Assembly: GCF_007922615.2 (NCBI RefSeq)
Contig: NZ_CP042301.2
Location: forward strand, 3,642,001 to 3,706,000
DNA from: Nitratireductor mangrovi
Lineage (GTDB): Bacteria > Pseudomonadota > Alphaproteobacteria > Rhizobiales > Rhizobiaceae
Direction of reading: 5' to 3'
DNA length: 64,000 nt
Below, in pieces: positions 27,766 to 39,209 of the stretch (positions are counted from its first letter, which is position 1; each line of letters starts with the position of its first letter). A program made the translations under genes and the position numbers. Below the pieces are notes generated by a model that saw only the letters and a program-made list of their open reading frames with translations, did not search any database and was not told the DNA's origin.

Positions 27766-28452
27766 ATGTCACAACTCCTCGAGGCCATCGACATCTACTG
27801 CGAGCGCACCGGGCCGGAATTCTGGTCCGAACCGCTGAATGCGCTCACCAATCTCGCCTTTGTCGCCGCCGGTCTCTGGGGCGTACGCGCGGTGCGCTCG
27901 AACGACACCGGTGGCTTCGCCATGGTGCTGGCATGGTGGGTGGTGGCGATCGGCATCGGCTCCGGGCTTTTCCACACCTTCGCCAACCGCCTGACGATCT
28001 GGGCCGACATCCTGCCGATCGCCGGCTTTACCTTCGCCTACACGATCTTCAACCTGCGCCGCTTCCTCGGCATGGGCTGGGGCCGCACGATCGCGATCTT
28101 CATTGCCTTCTATGCGGCCGCCGGCCTGATCACCTGGTCGCTGCCGGCCTGGCTCGATGCCGCCACCAACGGCACCATCGGCTACCTGCCGGCCTGGCTG
28201 GCGCTGTTCTTCTTCGGCAGTTGGCTGGTCGTGCGCGGCCACCCGGCCGGCTGGTACAATCTCGCCGCGGCCGCGATCTTCATCGTCTCGGCGGCCTTCC
28301 GCACCATCGATGGCGATGTCTGCTCCGCCATCCCCACCGGCACGCATTTCCTCTGGCATACGCTGAACGGGCTGATGCTCGGCGTGCTCCTAGCGGCGAC
28401 GGCCAGGCATGGCCGCCGGCCGCCCCCGGTCAAAGGTGCTGGAGAATATTGA
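27766..28452 (+). CDS. ceramidase-family integral membrane protein
   Basis: 228 residues with about seven hydrophobic segments. The opening IDIYCERTGPEFWSEPLNAL TN-type segment and the internal FHTFANRLTIWADILPI and THFLWHTLNGLMLG carry the histidines and acidic residues of the alkaline ceramidase/CREST superfamily (zinc-binding). The substrate in bacteria is unknown. Start is uncertain: ATG 27766 fits the conserved N terminus, ATG 27736 would add ten residues; neither has a strong ribosome-binding site. The 3' end overlaps a convergent VOC gene by 23 bases. Confidence 0.82.
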   Translation: MSQLLEAIDIYCERTGPEFWSEPLNALTNLAFVAAGLWGVRAVRSNDTGGFAMVLAWWVVAIGIGSGLFHTFANRLTIWADILPIAGFTFAYTIFNLRRFLGMGWGRTIAIFIAFYAAAGLITWSLPAWLDAATNGTIGYLPAWLALFFFGSWLVVRGHPAGWYNLAAAAIFIVSAAFRTIDGDVCSAIPTGTHFLWHTLNGLMLGVLLAATARHGRRPPPVKGAGEY

Positions 28453-28780
28453 CCAGCTTGCCGAAGGGATCGCGCACGAAGAAGCGCCGTACACCCCAGG
28501 GCTCGTCGGCGGGACCATACTCGGCCTCGAAGCCGGCCCTCTGCATCGCATCCAGCGCCGTGTCGACATCGTCGACCTCTATCGACAGATCCGGCACGGG
28601 CGTGCCTGAACCGCCCTCGGTCATGAAGCTGATCTGCACCCGCGCCGCCTCGTCGGCGCCGTAGGTGGCGATCCAGCCCTGATCCATCAGCACATCGAGG
28701 CCGAGAACGTCGCCGTAGAACCGCTTCGCGGCGTTGATCTCCTGCGTCGCGACATTGGCGACGATACGCTTGACCTTCAT
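28430..28780 (-). CDS. VOC (glyoxalase/dioxygenase superfamily) protein
   Basis: 116 residues, one vicinal-oxygen-chelate module built of two beta-alpha-beta-beta-beta units: KRFYGDVLGLDVLMD (first half) and SIEVDDVDTALDAMQRAGFE through FVRDPFGKLVNILQHL (second half). Some members bind metal and act on glutathione adducts or antibiotics, others are inert. Function is unknown. It follows acnA on the same strand after a hairpin at 28803. Confidence 0.85.
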   Translation of the reverse strand: MKVKRIVANVATQEINAAKRFYGDVLGLDVLMDQGWIATYGADEAARVQISFMTEGGSGTPVPDLSIEVDDVDTALDAMQRAGFEAEYGPADEPWGVRRFFVRDPFGKLVNILQHL

Positions 28781-28802
28781 ATCGTAGTGCTCCCGGAACG
28801 AA

Positions 28803-28830
28803 AGCGGCCTCCCCGCGACGGGAAGGCCGT
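28803..28830 (-). terminator. hairpin between acnA and the VOC gene
   Basis: On the minus strand GGCCTTCCC-GTCGC-GGGGAGGCC (one mismatch) follows the acnA stop by about 30 bases and is followed by GCTTTCGTT, a weak T tract. It may reduce read-through into the VOC gene. Confidence 0.4.
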
Positions 28831-28858
28831 ATCTGTCGATAAGATACCCTCGCTGCCG

Positions 28859-31552
<2,694 letters not shown>

Positions 31553-31734
31553 GTGCGATCCCATCCTGGTCTGTTCAGCCAAAGCGGGAACGGACTCCTG
31601 TGGCATGCTGCGCAGAGGTGCGGGTACGGCCATTTCCGCTGTCCGCTCCCGGGCGTCCCGTCCGTTCAAGGCGGCGGGCGCCGGTCCGGCGCAAATTGGT
31701 TGCCGTGCCGACCGCTGGCACGGTTGCCGTCGTC

Positions 31735-31749
31735 TTAGAGAATTTCTAA
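31735..31749. promoter_or_regulatory. candidate Irr (iron control element) box
   Basis: TTAGAGAATTTCTAA is a palindrome with arms TTAGA/TCTAA and matches the alphaproteobacterial ICE consensus TTAGAANNNTTCTAA at all but one position. It lies 79 bases before ccmA and about 180 before acnA. acnA and ccm genes are recognised members of Irr regulons in this order, so the context supports the match. Confidence 0.65.
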
Positions 31750-31828
31750 ACAGGATTCCAGTCTGGCGACCGGGAATTTTGCCGCACCGCACATCCGGTC
31801 TCGCGACGACATGAATGGCAGGAGTCGG

Positions 31829-32434
31829 ATGCGCCTCGTCGCCGACAATCTGGCCGGGGAGCGCGGTGGCGAAACCGTCTTTTCCGGCATTTCCTTTTCG
31901 CTCGATGAGGGCGACGCGCTTGTCGTGACCGGCCCCAACGGCGCCGGCAAGTCCACGCTTTTGCGCGTCGTGGCAGGCCTGCTGCCGGTTGCCGGCGGCG
32001 GCGTGGCGCTTGAGCCAACGTCGGAAGAATGGCCCGATCTCGCCTCCGCCTGCCATTACCTCGGCCACCAGAACGGCATGAAGACCGCGCTGACCGTCAC
32101 CGAGAACCTGAGCTTCTGGCGCGACTATCTCGGCGCCCCGCACCTGACTGTGCCCGAGGCTCTGGAGATGGTCGGCCTCGACGCGATCGGCCACCTGCCA
32201 TTCGGCTATCTTTCGACCGGCCAGCGAAGGCGCGTTGCGATCGCCAGACTGCTGGTGAGCTACCGCCCGGTCTGGCTGCTCGACGAGCCGACCGCCGGTC
32301 TCGACCGCGCCTCGGAACGACAGTTCGCCGATCTCATGGACGCGCATTGCGAGGATGGCGGCATCATCCTCGCCGCCACCCACCTGCCGCTCGGGCTGGA
32401 GCAGACGCAGGAGTTGCGGATGGGCGAGGCATGA
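31829..32434 (+). CDS. ccmA: haem exporter/cytochrome c maturation ATP-binding protein CcmA
   Basis: 201 residues. Walker [10 protein letters not shown] begins at residue 35, the signature [12 protein letters not shown] at 128, Walker [13 protein letters not shown] at 148. With CcmB it energises release of holo-CcmE in the inner membrane. GGAG at 31821 favours ATG 31829 over ATG 31811. First gene of the ccmABCDG cluster; ccmB starts one base after its stop. Candidate Irr box upstream. Confidence 0.96.
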   Translation: MRLVADNLAGERGGETVFSGISFSLDEGDALVVTGPNGAGKSTLLRVVAGLLPVAGGGVALEPTSEEWPDLASACHYLGHQNGMKTALTVTENLSFWRDYLGAPHLTVPEALEMVGLDAIGHLPFGYLSTGQRRRVAIARLLVSYRPVWLLDEPTAGLDRASERQFADLMDAHCEDGGIILAATHLPLGLEQTQELRMGEA

Positions 32435-32435
32435 C

Positions 32436-33101
32436 ATGCTAGCCCTCTATCTCCGCGACCTGCGGCTCGGCATCCGCGCCGGCGGCGGAGCGCTGGTCGG
32501 CATCCTGTTCTTCCTTGCGGTGATTGCCGTCATTCCCTTCGGCGTCGGTCCGGACCTGAACCTCCTCGCCCGTATCGGCCCGGCGATCCTCTGGATCGGC
32601 GCGCTTTTCGCCGGCCTGCTTGGCCTCGACCGTCTGTTCCAGGCCGACCGCGACGACGGCGCTCTCGACCTGATGATCCTCAATCGCGATCGCCGCATGC
32701 TGTCGCTTGCCGTCTTCGTCAAATGCGCCGCCCACTGGACGGCGAGCATCCTGCCGCTGGTCGTTGCCGCGCCCCTGCTTGGTCTGTTCATGAACATGAG
32801 CCCGGCGGCGATCGGCGCCGCGACGCTGACGCTCCTGTTCGGAACCCCGGCGATCGCCTTCATCGGCGCCGCCGGCGCCGCCGTCGCCGTCGCCCTGCCG
32901 CGCGGCGGCCTGCTGGTTTCGGTCCTCGTCCTGCCGCTGGCGATCCCGGTGCTGATCTTCGGCGTTTCGGCGAGCTACGCCGCCGTCACCGACCCGGACC
33001 CTTTCCTGCCGCCCTTCCTGATCATGCTGGCGCTCACCATGTTTTTTGCCGTGCTCGGTCCGGTTGCTGCCGCCGCCGCGCTCAGATGGGCGGCGGACTG
33101 A
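32436..33101 (+). CDS. ccmB: haem exporter protein CcmB
   Basis: 221 residues with six hydrophobic segments and the family N terminus [20 protein letters not shown]. Works with CcmA in the inner membrane during cytochrome c biogenesis. Starts one base after the ccmA stop. The frame upstream of 32436 is the ccmA shadow. Confidence 0.95.
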   Translation: MLALYLRDLRLGIRAGGGALVGILFFLAVIAVIPFGVGPDLNLLARIGPAILWIGALFAGLLGLDRLFQADRDDGALDLMILNRDRRMLSLAVFVKCAAHWTASILPLVVAAPLLGLFMNMSPAAIGAATLTLLFGTPAIAFIGAAGAAVAVALPRGGLLVSVLVLPLAIPVLIFGVSASYAAVTDPDPFLPPFLIMLALTMFFAVLGPVAAAAALRWAAD

Positions 33102-33106
33102 CGGCG

Positions 33107-33514
33107 ATGACTGGCGAAACCGACCTCGACACCCTGCTGGCTGCGATGGCGCCGCGCCTGCAACCTGAGACCTATGTCTTCGTCACCATCGCCCCCGGGA
33201 CGGTTGAGCCGGCGGGGCTGACGCCGCTGATGCGTTGCGCCGAGGCCGAAGGCACGACGCTGATCGTCGAGCACGCGGCGGCAATAGCCGCGGGCCTCGA
33301 AGGAACCTTCCCTTGCCGCATGATCACGCTCGACATCCACTCCTCGCTGGCCGCGGTCGGTTTCCTTGCCGCCATCCTGCCGCGGCTGGCGGCGGCAGGC
33401 ATCGGCGTCAATCCGGTGTCAGCCTATTTTCACGACCACCTCTTCGTGCCCGCCGATCGGGCCGCGGATGCCGTCGCAATTCTGACGGAAATGGCCCGCA
33501 ATGCCGCAAAATGA
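33107..33514 (+). CDS. ACT-domain protein (COG3602/DUF2241 type) within the ccm operon
   Basis: 135 residues beginning MTGETDLDTLLAAMAPRLQP and TYVFVTIAPG, then a second ACT-like half ending FHDHLFVPADRAADAVAIL. This small double-ACT family is thought to bind amino acids or related ligands; the function is unproven. It lies five bases after ccmB and 93 before ccmC on the same strand, so it is probably cotranscribed with them, although it is not a known maturation component. Confidence 0.8.
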   Translation: MTGETDLDTLLAAMAPRLQPETYVFVTIAPGTVEPAGLTPLMRCAEAEGTTLIVEHAAAIAAGLEGTFPCRMITLDIHSSLAAVGFLAAILPRLAAAGIGVNPVSAYFHDHLFVPADRAADAVAILTEMARNAAK

Positions 33515-33607
33515 CGTCGTCCCCCGCCGCTGCGGCGCAACCGCGCGGTCACGCGGCTTTGATCGCGGTCAATTGCAGCGGAACGGGACTGGCGCTAAGG
33601 AGAAGGC

Positions 33608-34381
33608 ATGAGCCAAACCGCCCTTTCTTCCCCGCGCTGGAGCGACCTGGCCAATCCGACGCGCTTTTTGGCGCTGGCCGACAGGCTGGTCCCCTGGCTC
33701 GCCGGGCTTTCGGCAGTGTCGATCGCCACCGGGCTCGCCATGGGGTTTGCCGCGCCCGAGGACTATCAGCAGGGCATCACCGTCCGCATCATGTATATCC
33801 ATGTGCCTTTCGCCTGGCTCGCCATGATGTGCTACGCGCTGATGGCGGTCTCCGCGCTCGGCACGCTGGTCTGGCGCCATCCGCTCGCCGATGTCGCGCT
33901 CAAGGCGGCCGCGCCGATCGGCGCCGTCTTCACCGCCCTTGCGCTCCTGACCGGCTCGATCTGGGGCAAGCCGATGTGGGGCACCTGGTGGGTCTGGGAC
34001 GCGCGGCTGACCTCGGTCTTCGTGCTTTTCCTGATGTATCTCGGCCTCATTGCGCTGACCCGGGCGCTCGACGACCCGACGCGCTCGGCGCGGGCCGCCG
34101 CGATCGTGACGCTGGTCGGCGTCATCAACATCCCGATCATCAAGTTCTCTGTCGACTGGTGGAACACGCTGCACCAGCCGGCCTCGGTCTTCCGCCTCGA
34201 CGGGCCGACCATCCATCCGAGTCTGCTGTGGCCGCTGATGATTTCGGCGCTCGGCTTCACGCTTTTGTTCTTCACCCTGCACCTGATGGCGATGCGGGCC
34301 GAGATCTGGCGCCGCAGGGTGATCGCCATGCGCAGGCTCAGCGCCCGCCGCGCCGAACGGGGGAGCGGCGTGACGCCATGA
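33608..34381 (+). CDS. ccmC: haem exporter/haem-handling protein CcmC
   Basis: 257 residues with six membrane segments and the tryptophan-rich haem-binding motif WGTWWVWD at residues 124-131, flanked by the two conserved histidines (IHVPFAW and WWNTLHQP). Presents haem to CcmE in the periplasm. AAGGAGAAGGC precedes ATG 33608. Its stop overlaps the ccmD start. Confidence 0.97.
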   Translation: MSQTALSSPRWSDLANPTRFLALADRLVPWLAGLSAVSIATGLAMGFAAPEDYQQGITVRIMYIHVPFAWLAMMCYALMAVSALGTLVWRHPLADVALKAAAPIGAVFTALALLTGSIWGKPMWGTWWVWDARLTSVFVLFLMYLGLIALTRALDDPTRSARAAAIVTLVGVINIPIIKFSVDWWNTLHQPASVFRLDGPTIHPSLLWPLMISALGFTLLFFTLHLMAMRAEIWRRRVIAMRRLSARRAERGSGVTP

Positions 34382-34548
34382 CCCACGCGCTTTACGTTGC
34401 CGCCGCCTACGGGCTCTCGGCTTTTGCGATCGGCGGCCTCGTCGTCTGGATGTGGGTCGACCAGCGCGCCCGCAAGGCGGAACTGGCCGAACTGGAAGCC
34501 AGCGGCATTCGCCGCCGCTCGCAGAAGGCGACCGAGGCGGAGGCATGA
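34378..34548 (+). CDS. ccmD: haem exporter protein CcmD
   Basis: 56 residues with one membrane segment (YVAAAYGLSAFAIGGLVVW) and a charged C terminus RARKAELAELEASG, the CcmD pattern. It stabilises the CcmABC-CcmE complex. ATG overlaps the ccmC stop by four bases and its stop overlaps the ccmG start by four bases. Confidence 0.9.
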   Translation: MTHALYVAAAYGLSAFAIGGLVVWMWVDQRARKAELAELEASGIRRRSQKATEAEA

Positions 34549-35126
34549 CCAGCGAGACCGCGACCGCGCAAGGCAATCCGAGGCGGCGCTGGCTGGTCTT
34601 TATACCGCTGGCGGTGTTTTTCGCGCTGGCGGCGGTGTTCCTGCTGCAGCTCCTGTCGGGGCGCGACAACGCCACCATCCCCTCCGCACTGATCGGCCAG
34701 CCGGCGCCGGAGACCGACCTGCCGCCGGTCGAGGGGCTTGGCCTGCCCGGCCTCGACAGCTCGGACTTCGCCGGCCATGTCACGGTGGTGAATGTCTGGG
34801 CGTCGTGGTGCGCGCCGTGCCGGCAGGAACACCCGCTGCTGATGCAGCTTGCTGGCGACGACCGCTTCCGCATCACCGGACTGAACTACAAGGACCCGCC
34901 CGAAAACGCCCGCCGCTTCCTTGGCGAACTCGGCAACCCTTATTCGGCCATTGGCGCCGACGACAATGGCCGCACGGCGATCAACTGGGGCGTCTACGGC
35001 GTACCGGAGACCTTCCTCGTCGGCCGCGACGGCACGGTCCTGTTCAAGCATGTCGGCCCGCTGACGCCGCAAAGCGTGGCGCGGCAGTTGCTGCCGGCGA
35101 TCGAGAACGCTCTCAAGGCACCATAG
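34545..35126 (+). CDS. ccmG: thiol:disulfide interchange protein CcmG/DsbE
   Basis: 193 residues, N-terminal membrane anchor (LVFIPLAVFFALAAVFLLQL), then a thioredoxin fold with WASWCAPC (Cys89, Cys92), GLNYKDPPENARRFL, the CcmG-specific insertion, and the cis-Pro loop YGVPETF. It keeps apocytochrome cysteines reduced in the periplasm. Last gene of the ccm cluster, ending before a shared bidirectional terminator; ccmE, F and H are not in the window. Confidence 0.95.
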   Translation: MTSETATAQGNPRRRWLVFIPLAVFFALAAVFLLQLLSGRDNATIPSALIGQPAPETDLPPVEGLGLPGLDSSDFAGHVTVVNVWASWCAPCRQEHPLLMQLAGDDRFRITGLNYKDPPENARRFLGELGNPYSAIGADDNGRTAINWGVYGVPETFLVGRDGTVLFKHVGPLTPQSVARQLLPAIENALKAP

Positions 35127-35142
35127 CCTTCTCCGCGGGCGA

Positions 35143-35169
35143 CAAAAAAGGCGGCCGAAGCCGCCTTTT
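35143..35169. terminator. bidirectional terminator between ccmG and rplS
   Basis: AAAAAAGGCGGC-CGAA-GCCGCCTTTT: a perfect stem with A and T tracts on both sides, so it can end transcription of both convergent genes. Confidence 0.85.
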
Positions 35170-35189
35170 GCACGTAACAGTCAAGCAGC

Positions 35190-35690
35190 CTATTCGCCGC
35201 TGTTCTCCGCGGCTTCGGCTGCCGCCTTTTCGGCCGCCAGCGCTTCGGCTGCCGCAACCTTCTCGGCTTCCAGCCGCGCCTTCTCGGCTTGCGCGGCCTG
35301 GCGCTCGGCCTCGTTCAGCTTGCGCGCGCGCACGCCGGTGTTCTCGGTGATGCGGGCCGACTTGCCGCGACGGTCACGCAAATAATAGAGCTTGGCGCGG
35401 CGCACCTTGCCGCGGCGCACGATCTCGACGCCCTCGATCATGGGCGAGAAGACCGGGAACACACGCTCCACACCTTCGCCATAGGAGATCTTGCGGACGG
35501 TGAAGTTCTCCTGGAAGCCCGAGCCGGAGCGCGCGATGCAGACGCCTTCGAAGGCCTGCACGCGGGTGCGGGTGCCCTCGGTGACGCGCACCTGAACGCG
35601 CACGGTGTCGCCGGGTTCGAATTCGGGGAGCTTGCGCTTTTCTTCGATCTTCGCGGCCTGCTCGGCCTCGAGCTGACGGATGAGGTCCAT
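35190..35690 (-). CDS. rplS: 50S ribosomal protein L19 with C-terminal extension
   Basis: 166 residues against about 115 in E. coli. Residues 1-115 are the L19 fold ([52 protein letters not shown]). The extra 45-50 residues are Ala/Glu/Lys-rich and probably form a helix or coiled coil, a feature shared by alphaproteobacterial L19. Start ATG 35690 from homology. trmD and rimM follow the same strand upstream but are separated from rplS by a permease gene on the other strand. Confidence 0.96.
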   Translation of the reverse strand: MDLIRQLEAEQAAKIEEKRKLPEFEPGDTVRVQVRVTEGTRTRVQAFEGVCIARSGSGFQENFTVRKISYGEGVERVFPVFSPMIEGVEIVRRGKVRRAKLYYLRDRRGKSARITENTGVRARKLNEAERQAAQAEKARLEAEKVAAAEALAAEKAAAEAAENSGE

Positions 35691-36011
35691 CGTCTCAAAC
35701 CTTTCTTTGTTCTCGACAGCCAGAGCGCCCGACTGTTGCCCTCGGTTCGAAACCTCGCGGCAATGCCGTTGCGCCAGCGACGCAAGGCAGGGCGGATTCA
35801 CCGTTCTTGTTGACGGTTCCGGAAGACCGTGCTTCCAGTCGGCGGGCTCTTACACGCTTCGGCCGGCTTTGTCACCTGTCGGCCGCCGATTTTTGCGCAT
35901 CCGGCTCGTTCTGCGACCAGCGCCCCCAGCCAGTCGCCTTGCGCGCCACTGCCGAACCGCCTAACACCGCCCGAGCACTCTCCTTCCCGCCCGCTCGAGA
36001 CGGACCCCGCC
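35691..36011. other. 321-base gap upstream of rplS
   Basis: Open frames cross it but none has a ribosome-binding site or recognisable sequence. It must contain the rplS promoter and leader and the promoter of the TSUP gene. A short repeat pair ACCGT/ACGGT near 35799-35816 could form a hairpin. If the TSUP gene starts earlier than 36012, part of this is coding. Confidence 0.4.
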
Positions 36012-36761
36012 TTGGACCCCATCTCCGCCCTCTTGCTCTTCCTCGCCGGCTTCCTGTCGGGCGCCATCAATGCGGTCGCCGGTGGCGGCACGTTCCTGAC
36101 CTTCGGCGCCCTGACGCTGGCCGGCGTGCCGCCGATCTCGGCAAACGCCACATCCTCGATCGCCCAGTTTCCGGGTTACGTCACCTCCACGCTTGCCTAT
36201 TGGAGCGACATTGTCCGCATGTGGCGCGGCGCGCTGACCTTCTGCGCCGTCTCCGCCGCAGGCGGACTGGCCGGGGCGCTGATCCTGCTGTCGCTCGACA
36301 ATCCCTCCTTCCGCGCACTGGTGCCCTGGCTGCTGATTGCCGCCACCGCGCTTTTCGCCGCCGGGCCGTGGCTGAAGCCGCAACCGCGCGGGGGCGGCGG
36401 CCGCGTCGGCTCGCTGACCGGCTGGCTGGTCCAGTTCGTCACCGCGATCTATGGCGGCTTTTTCGGCGCCGGCATGGGCATCATGATGCTGGCCACGCTC
36501 GGCCTTACCGAAAGCGGCGGCTACCACCGCCTCAACGCGCTCAAGAACATGCTGTCGATCATCATCGCCACCGTGGCGATCGTGGTCTTCGTATCCGGCG
36601 GCGTCGTCGCCTGGCTCGAGGTCGCCTTCATGGTGCCGGGCGTGGCGCTCGGCGGTTATGCCGGCGTCTGGGCGGCGCGACGCGTGCCGCTGTGGAGCGT
36701 GCGCGCCTTCGTCATCGCCGTCGGCCTGTTCCTCGCGGGATACTACTTTCTGACAGGTTGA
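36012..36761 (+). CDS. TauE/SafE (TSUP)-family permease
   Basis: 249 residues from TTG 36012. Family signatures are the repeated glycine-rich ends [20 protein letters not shown] and [19 protein letters not shown] and roughly eight hydrophobic segments. TSUP proteins export sulfite or organosulfonates; the substrate here is unknown. The start is weak (no ATG before [14 protein letters not shown]; the frame is open upstream to 35829). It sits between trmD and rplS on the opposite strand and its 3' end overlaps trmD by 19 bases. Confidence 0.82.
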   Translation: MDPISALLLFLAGFLSGAINAVAGGGTFLTFGALTLAGVPPISANATSSIAQFPGYVTSTLAYWSDIVRMWRGALTFCAVSAAGGLAGALILLSLDNPSFRALVPWLLIAATALFAAGPWLKPQPRGGGGRVGSLTGWLVQFVTAIYGGFFGAGMGIMMLATLGLTESGGYHRLNALKNMLSIIIATVAIVVFVSGGVVAWLEVAFMVPGVALGGYAGVWAARRVPLWSVRAFVIAVGLFLAGYYFLTG

Positions 36762-37444
36762 GTGGCGGCCAGCAGGTCCGGCCGACGTTCGCGCGTCAGC
36801 TTCTCCGCCTCTGCGCGCCGCCACTCGGCGATCTTGCCATGGTTGCCCGAGACCAGCACCTCGGGGATGGCGCGGCGTTCCCACTCTTGCGGACGGGTGT
36901 AGTGCGGATGTTCCAGCAGCCCGCCCTCGAAGCTTTCCTCGCTGCCCGAGGCTTCGTTGCCCATCACACCCGGCAAAAGCCGCACCACCGCGTCGAGCAG
37001 CACCAGGGCCGCCGGCTCGCCGCCCGACAGGATGTAGTCGCCGATCGAAACCTCCTCCAGCCCGCGCGCCTCGATGACGCGCTGGTCGACGCCCTCGAAA
37101 CGTCCGCACACGATCAGCGCGCCGGCACCGGCGGCAAGTTCGCGCACGCGCTCCTGCGCCAGCGGCCTGCCGCGCGGGCTCATCAGCAGGCGCGGCCGCT
37201 GGTCTCCCGGCGGCGAGACATGGTCGATCGCCTTGGCAAGAATGTCGGCGCGCATCACCATGCCGGCGCCGCCGCCGGCAGGCGTATCGTCGACGGTGCG
37301 ATGGCGGTCGCTGGCGAACTCGCGTATCTGCACCGCTTCCAGCGACCAGTCGCCACGCTCCAGTGCCCTGCCGGCAAGAGACAGTCCGAGCGCGCCCGGA
37401 AACATCTCCGGGTAGAGCGTCAGCACGCTGGCGCGGAACGTCAC
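36743..37444 (-). CDS. trmD: tRNA (guanine-37-N1)-methyltransferase
   Basis: 233 residues. The SPOUT knot includes [22 protein letters not shown] and the family sequence [18 protein letters not shown] near the SAM site. Methylates G37 next to the anticodon, preventing frameshifting. Its start overlaps the rimM stop by four bases, the usual ribosome-maturation arrangement. Normally rplS follows directly; here a TSUP gene intervenes on the opposite strand. Confidence 0.96.
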   Translation of the reverse strand: MTFRASVLTLYPEMFPGALGLSLAGRALERGDWSLEAVQIREFASDRHRTVDDTPAGGGAGMVMRADILAKAIDHVSPPGDQRPRLLMSPRGRPLAQERVRELAAGAGALIVCGRFEGVDQRVIEARGLEEVSIGDYILSGGEPAALVLLDAVVRLLPGVMGNEASGSEESFEGGLLEHPHYTRPQEWERRAIPEVLVSGNHGKIAEWRRAEAEKLTRERRPDLLAATQPVRK

Positions 37445-38085
37445 CGGTTGCCTCCGGCCGATTTCGGCCCGCGCGGCCGATCCGACGCATCGAAACCGCC
37501 GCGCCGCTCACGGCCCCGGCCTTTCCGTCCGCCCCTGCTGTCGCCTTCCTCCCCGACCTCCCCATCGTCGACATCATCGAGGCCTGCCGCCACCCGGTCG
37601 AGCATCAGCCGCCGCCCGGCGAGGTCGACCGAAGGCACTGCCGCCCGCGTGAACGGCACAAGCGCGTTGCCGCCGCCCGGCATCGCCAGATCGAGGATGT
37701 CGCCGCCGCCATAATTCAGCACTGCCCGGACTGTGCCGACCGTCGCGCCGGCCTGATCGACGGCGTCGAGACCGACCAGGTCGGCGTGGTAGAACTCCTC
37801 GTCCTCCAGATCCTCCGGCAGCCGCTCACGCTCGATGAAGAGCTCCGTCCCGTTGAGCGCCTCGGCGGCGTTGCGGTCCGCGACGCCCTTGAAGCGCGCG
37901 ACAACCATTTGGTTGTGCGGCCTCAAATCGAGGATGTCGAAACGCCGGCCCTCGCGGTCGAACAGCGGCCCGTAATCGCCGAGCGCCATCGGGTCACCGG
38001 TGAATGACTTTACCCGTACGCCGCCCTTGATGCCTTGCGCGGCGCCGATCACGGCCACCTGTACGGGATTTTTCGGTTTCGCCAT
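37441..38085 (-). CDS. rimM: ribosome maturation factor RimM with basic tail
   Basis: 214 residues from ATG 38085 ([28 protein letters not shown] N terminus). The RimM N domain and PRC-barrel domain ([31 protein letters not shown]) are complete. The C-terminal 45 residues are an extra acidic-then-arginine/glycine-rich tail ([14 protein letters not shown], then [15 protein letters not shown]), atypical for the family. Binds 30S subunits and S19. Coupled to trmD. The usual rpsP is not adjacent; xerC is divergent. Confidence 0.94.
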   Translation of the reverse strand: MAKPKNPVQVAVIGAAQGIKGGVRVKSFTGDPMALGDYGPLFDREGRRFDILDLRPHNQMVVARFKGVADRNAAEALNGTELFIERERLPEDLEDEEFYHADLVGLDAVDQAGATVGTVRAVLNYGGGDILDLAMPGGGNALVPFTRAAVPSVDLAGRRLMLDRVAAGLDDVDDGEVGEEGDSRGGRKGRGRERRGGFDASDRPRGPKSAGGNR

Positions 38086-38215
38086 CGCATCGTTCCGCAA
38101 CTGCGCTTCTTCCCTATCGGCTGCCGGCGGCTTGTTCAATTCGCTTGACCTTCACCGGGCGCTAACCCGGCGGCGCGACAATCCCCGCCAATCGAAACCC
38201 GGATTTACCACCCGA

Positions 38216-39151
38216 ATGTCCGAATTCCTCGTCATCGCCCGCCCCGACCTGCTCGCCGCGCGTGAGGAATGGCTGAAGACGCTTGCCGGCGAGCGCCGGC
38301 TGGCGGCGCTGACCCTGGAGGCCTATGAGCGCGACACGCGGCAGTTCCTGCGCTTCCTGACCGGCCATTGCGGCGGCGCCCCCGGCCTCGCCGACATTCG
38401 CGAGTTGCGCCCGGCCGATCTGCGCGCCTTCCTCGCCTGGCGACGGCGCGACGGCGTCGGCGCGCGCTCGCTCGGTCGCGGACTGGCCGGCATCCGCTCG
38501 CTGCTGCGCCATCTCGAACGCCGCGGGCTCGCCAACGCGGCGGGTGCCGCCGCGCTGCGGTCGCCGCGCCAGCCGCGCTCTTTGCCGCGGCCCTTGCAGG
38601 CGAGCGAGGCGCGACGCGTCGTCTCCGCCGGCGAACAGCTTGCTGAGGAACCGTGGATCGCGGCGCGCAATGCCGCCGTGCTGACCCTCCTCTACGGCTG
38701 CGGGTTGCGCATTTCCGAGGCGCTCGGGCTGACGGGGGGCGACCTCGGAGCCGGCGAGAGCGTGCTGCGCATCACCGGCAAGGGCGGCAAGACACGACTG
38801 GTGCCGGTTCTCCCCGCCGCCCTGCAGTCGGTGGCAGAGTATCGCCGCCTGTGCCCTTTTGTGCTCGACACCGAAAAGCCGCTCTTCCGCGGTGCACGTG
38901 GCGGGCCGCTCGCCGCCGCCATCGTGCAGCGCGAGATGCGCCGCCTGCGCTCGGCGTTGGGTCTGCCCGACAACGCCACGCCGCATGCCTTGCGCCATTC
39001 CTTCGCCACCCACCTCCTGGGGCGGGGCGGCGACCTGCGTACCATCCAGGAACTGCTCGGCCATGCCAGCCTGTCGACCACCCAGGTCTATACCGGCGTC
39101 GACACCGAGCGCCTGCTCGACGTCTACGCCAGCGCCCACCCGCGCGCCTGA
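38216..39151 (+). CDS. xerC: tyrosine recombinase XerC
   Basis: 311 residues. Chromosome-dimer-resolving recombinase acting at dif with XerD. N-terminal core-binding domain (residues about 12-120) and catalytic domain with the full set Arg165 ([11 protein letters not shown]), Lys in KGGKTR, His257 and Arg260 ([12 protein letters not shown]), His283 ([10 protein letters not shown]), and nucleophile Tyr292. Start ATG 38216. Divergent from rimM. Complete catalytic set and core location make a phage integrase unlikely. Confidence 0.93.
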   Translation: MSEFLVIARPDLLAAREEWLKTLAGERRLAALTLEAYERDTRQFLRFLTGHCGGAPGLADIRELRPADLRAFLAWRRRDGVGARSLGRGLAGIRSLLRHLERRGLANAAGAAALRSPRQPRSLPRPLQASEARRVVSAGEQLAEEPWIAARNAAVLTLLYGCGLRISEALGLTGGDLGAGESVLRITGKGGKTRLVPVLPAALQSVAEYRRLCPFVLDTEKPLFRGARGGPLAAAIVQREMRRLRSALGLPDNATPHALRHSFATHLLGRGGDLRTIQELLGHASLSTTQVYTGVDTERLLDVYASAHPRA

Positions 39152-39209
39152 CGCGAATTTGCCGCGTCGGCTTAACGGTTTCGCCGCTTTTTGGCGCTAG
39201 TCTGCGGAC

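Noticed and set aside
38216..39151. tyrosine recombinase as a sign of a genomic island
   Set aside because: Size, complete catalytic set and neighbourhood (rimM-trmD) are those of chromosomal XerC; no tRNA, att repeats or island genes are adjacent.
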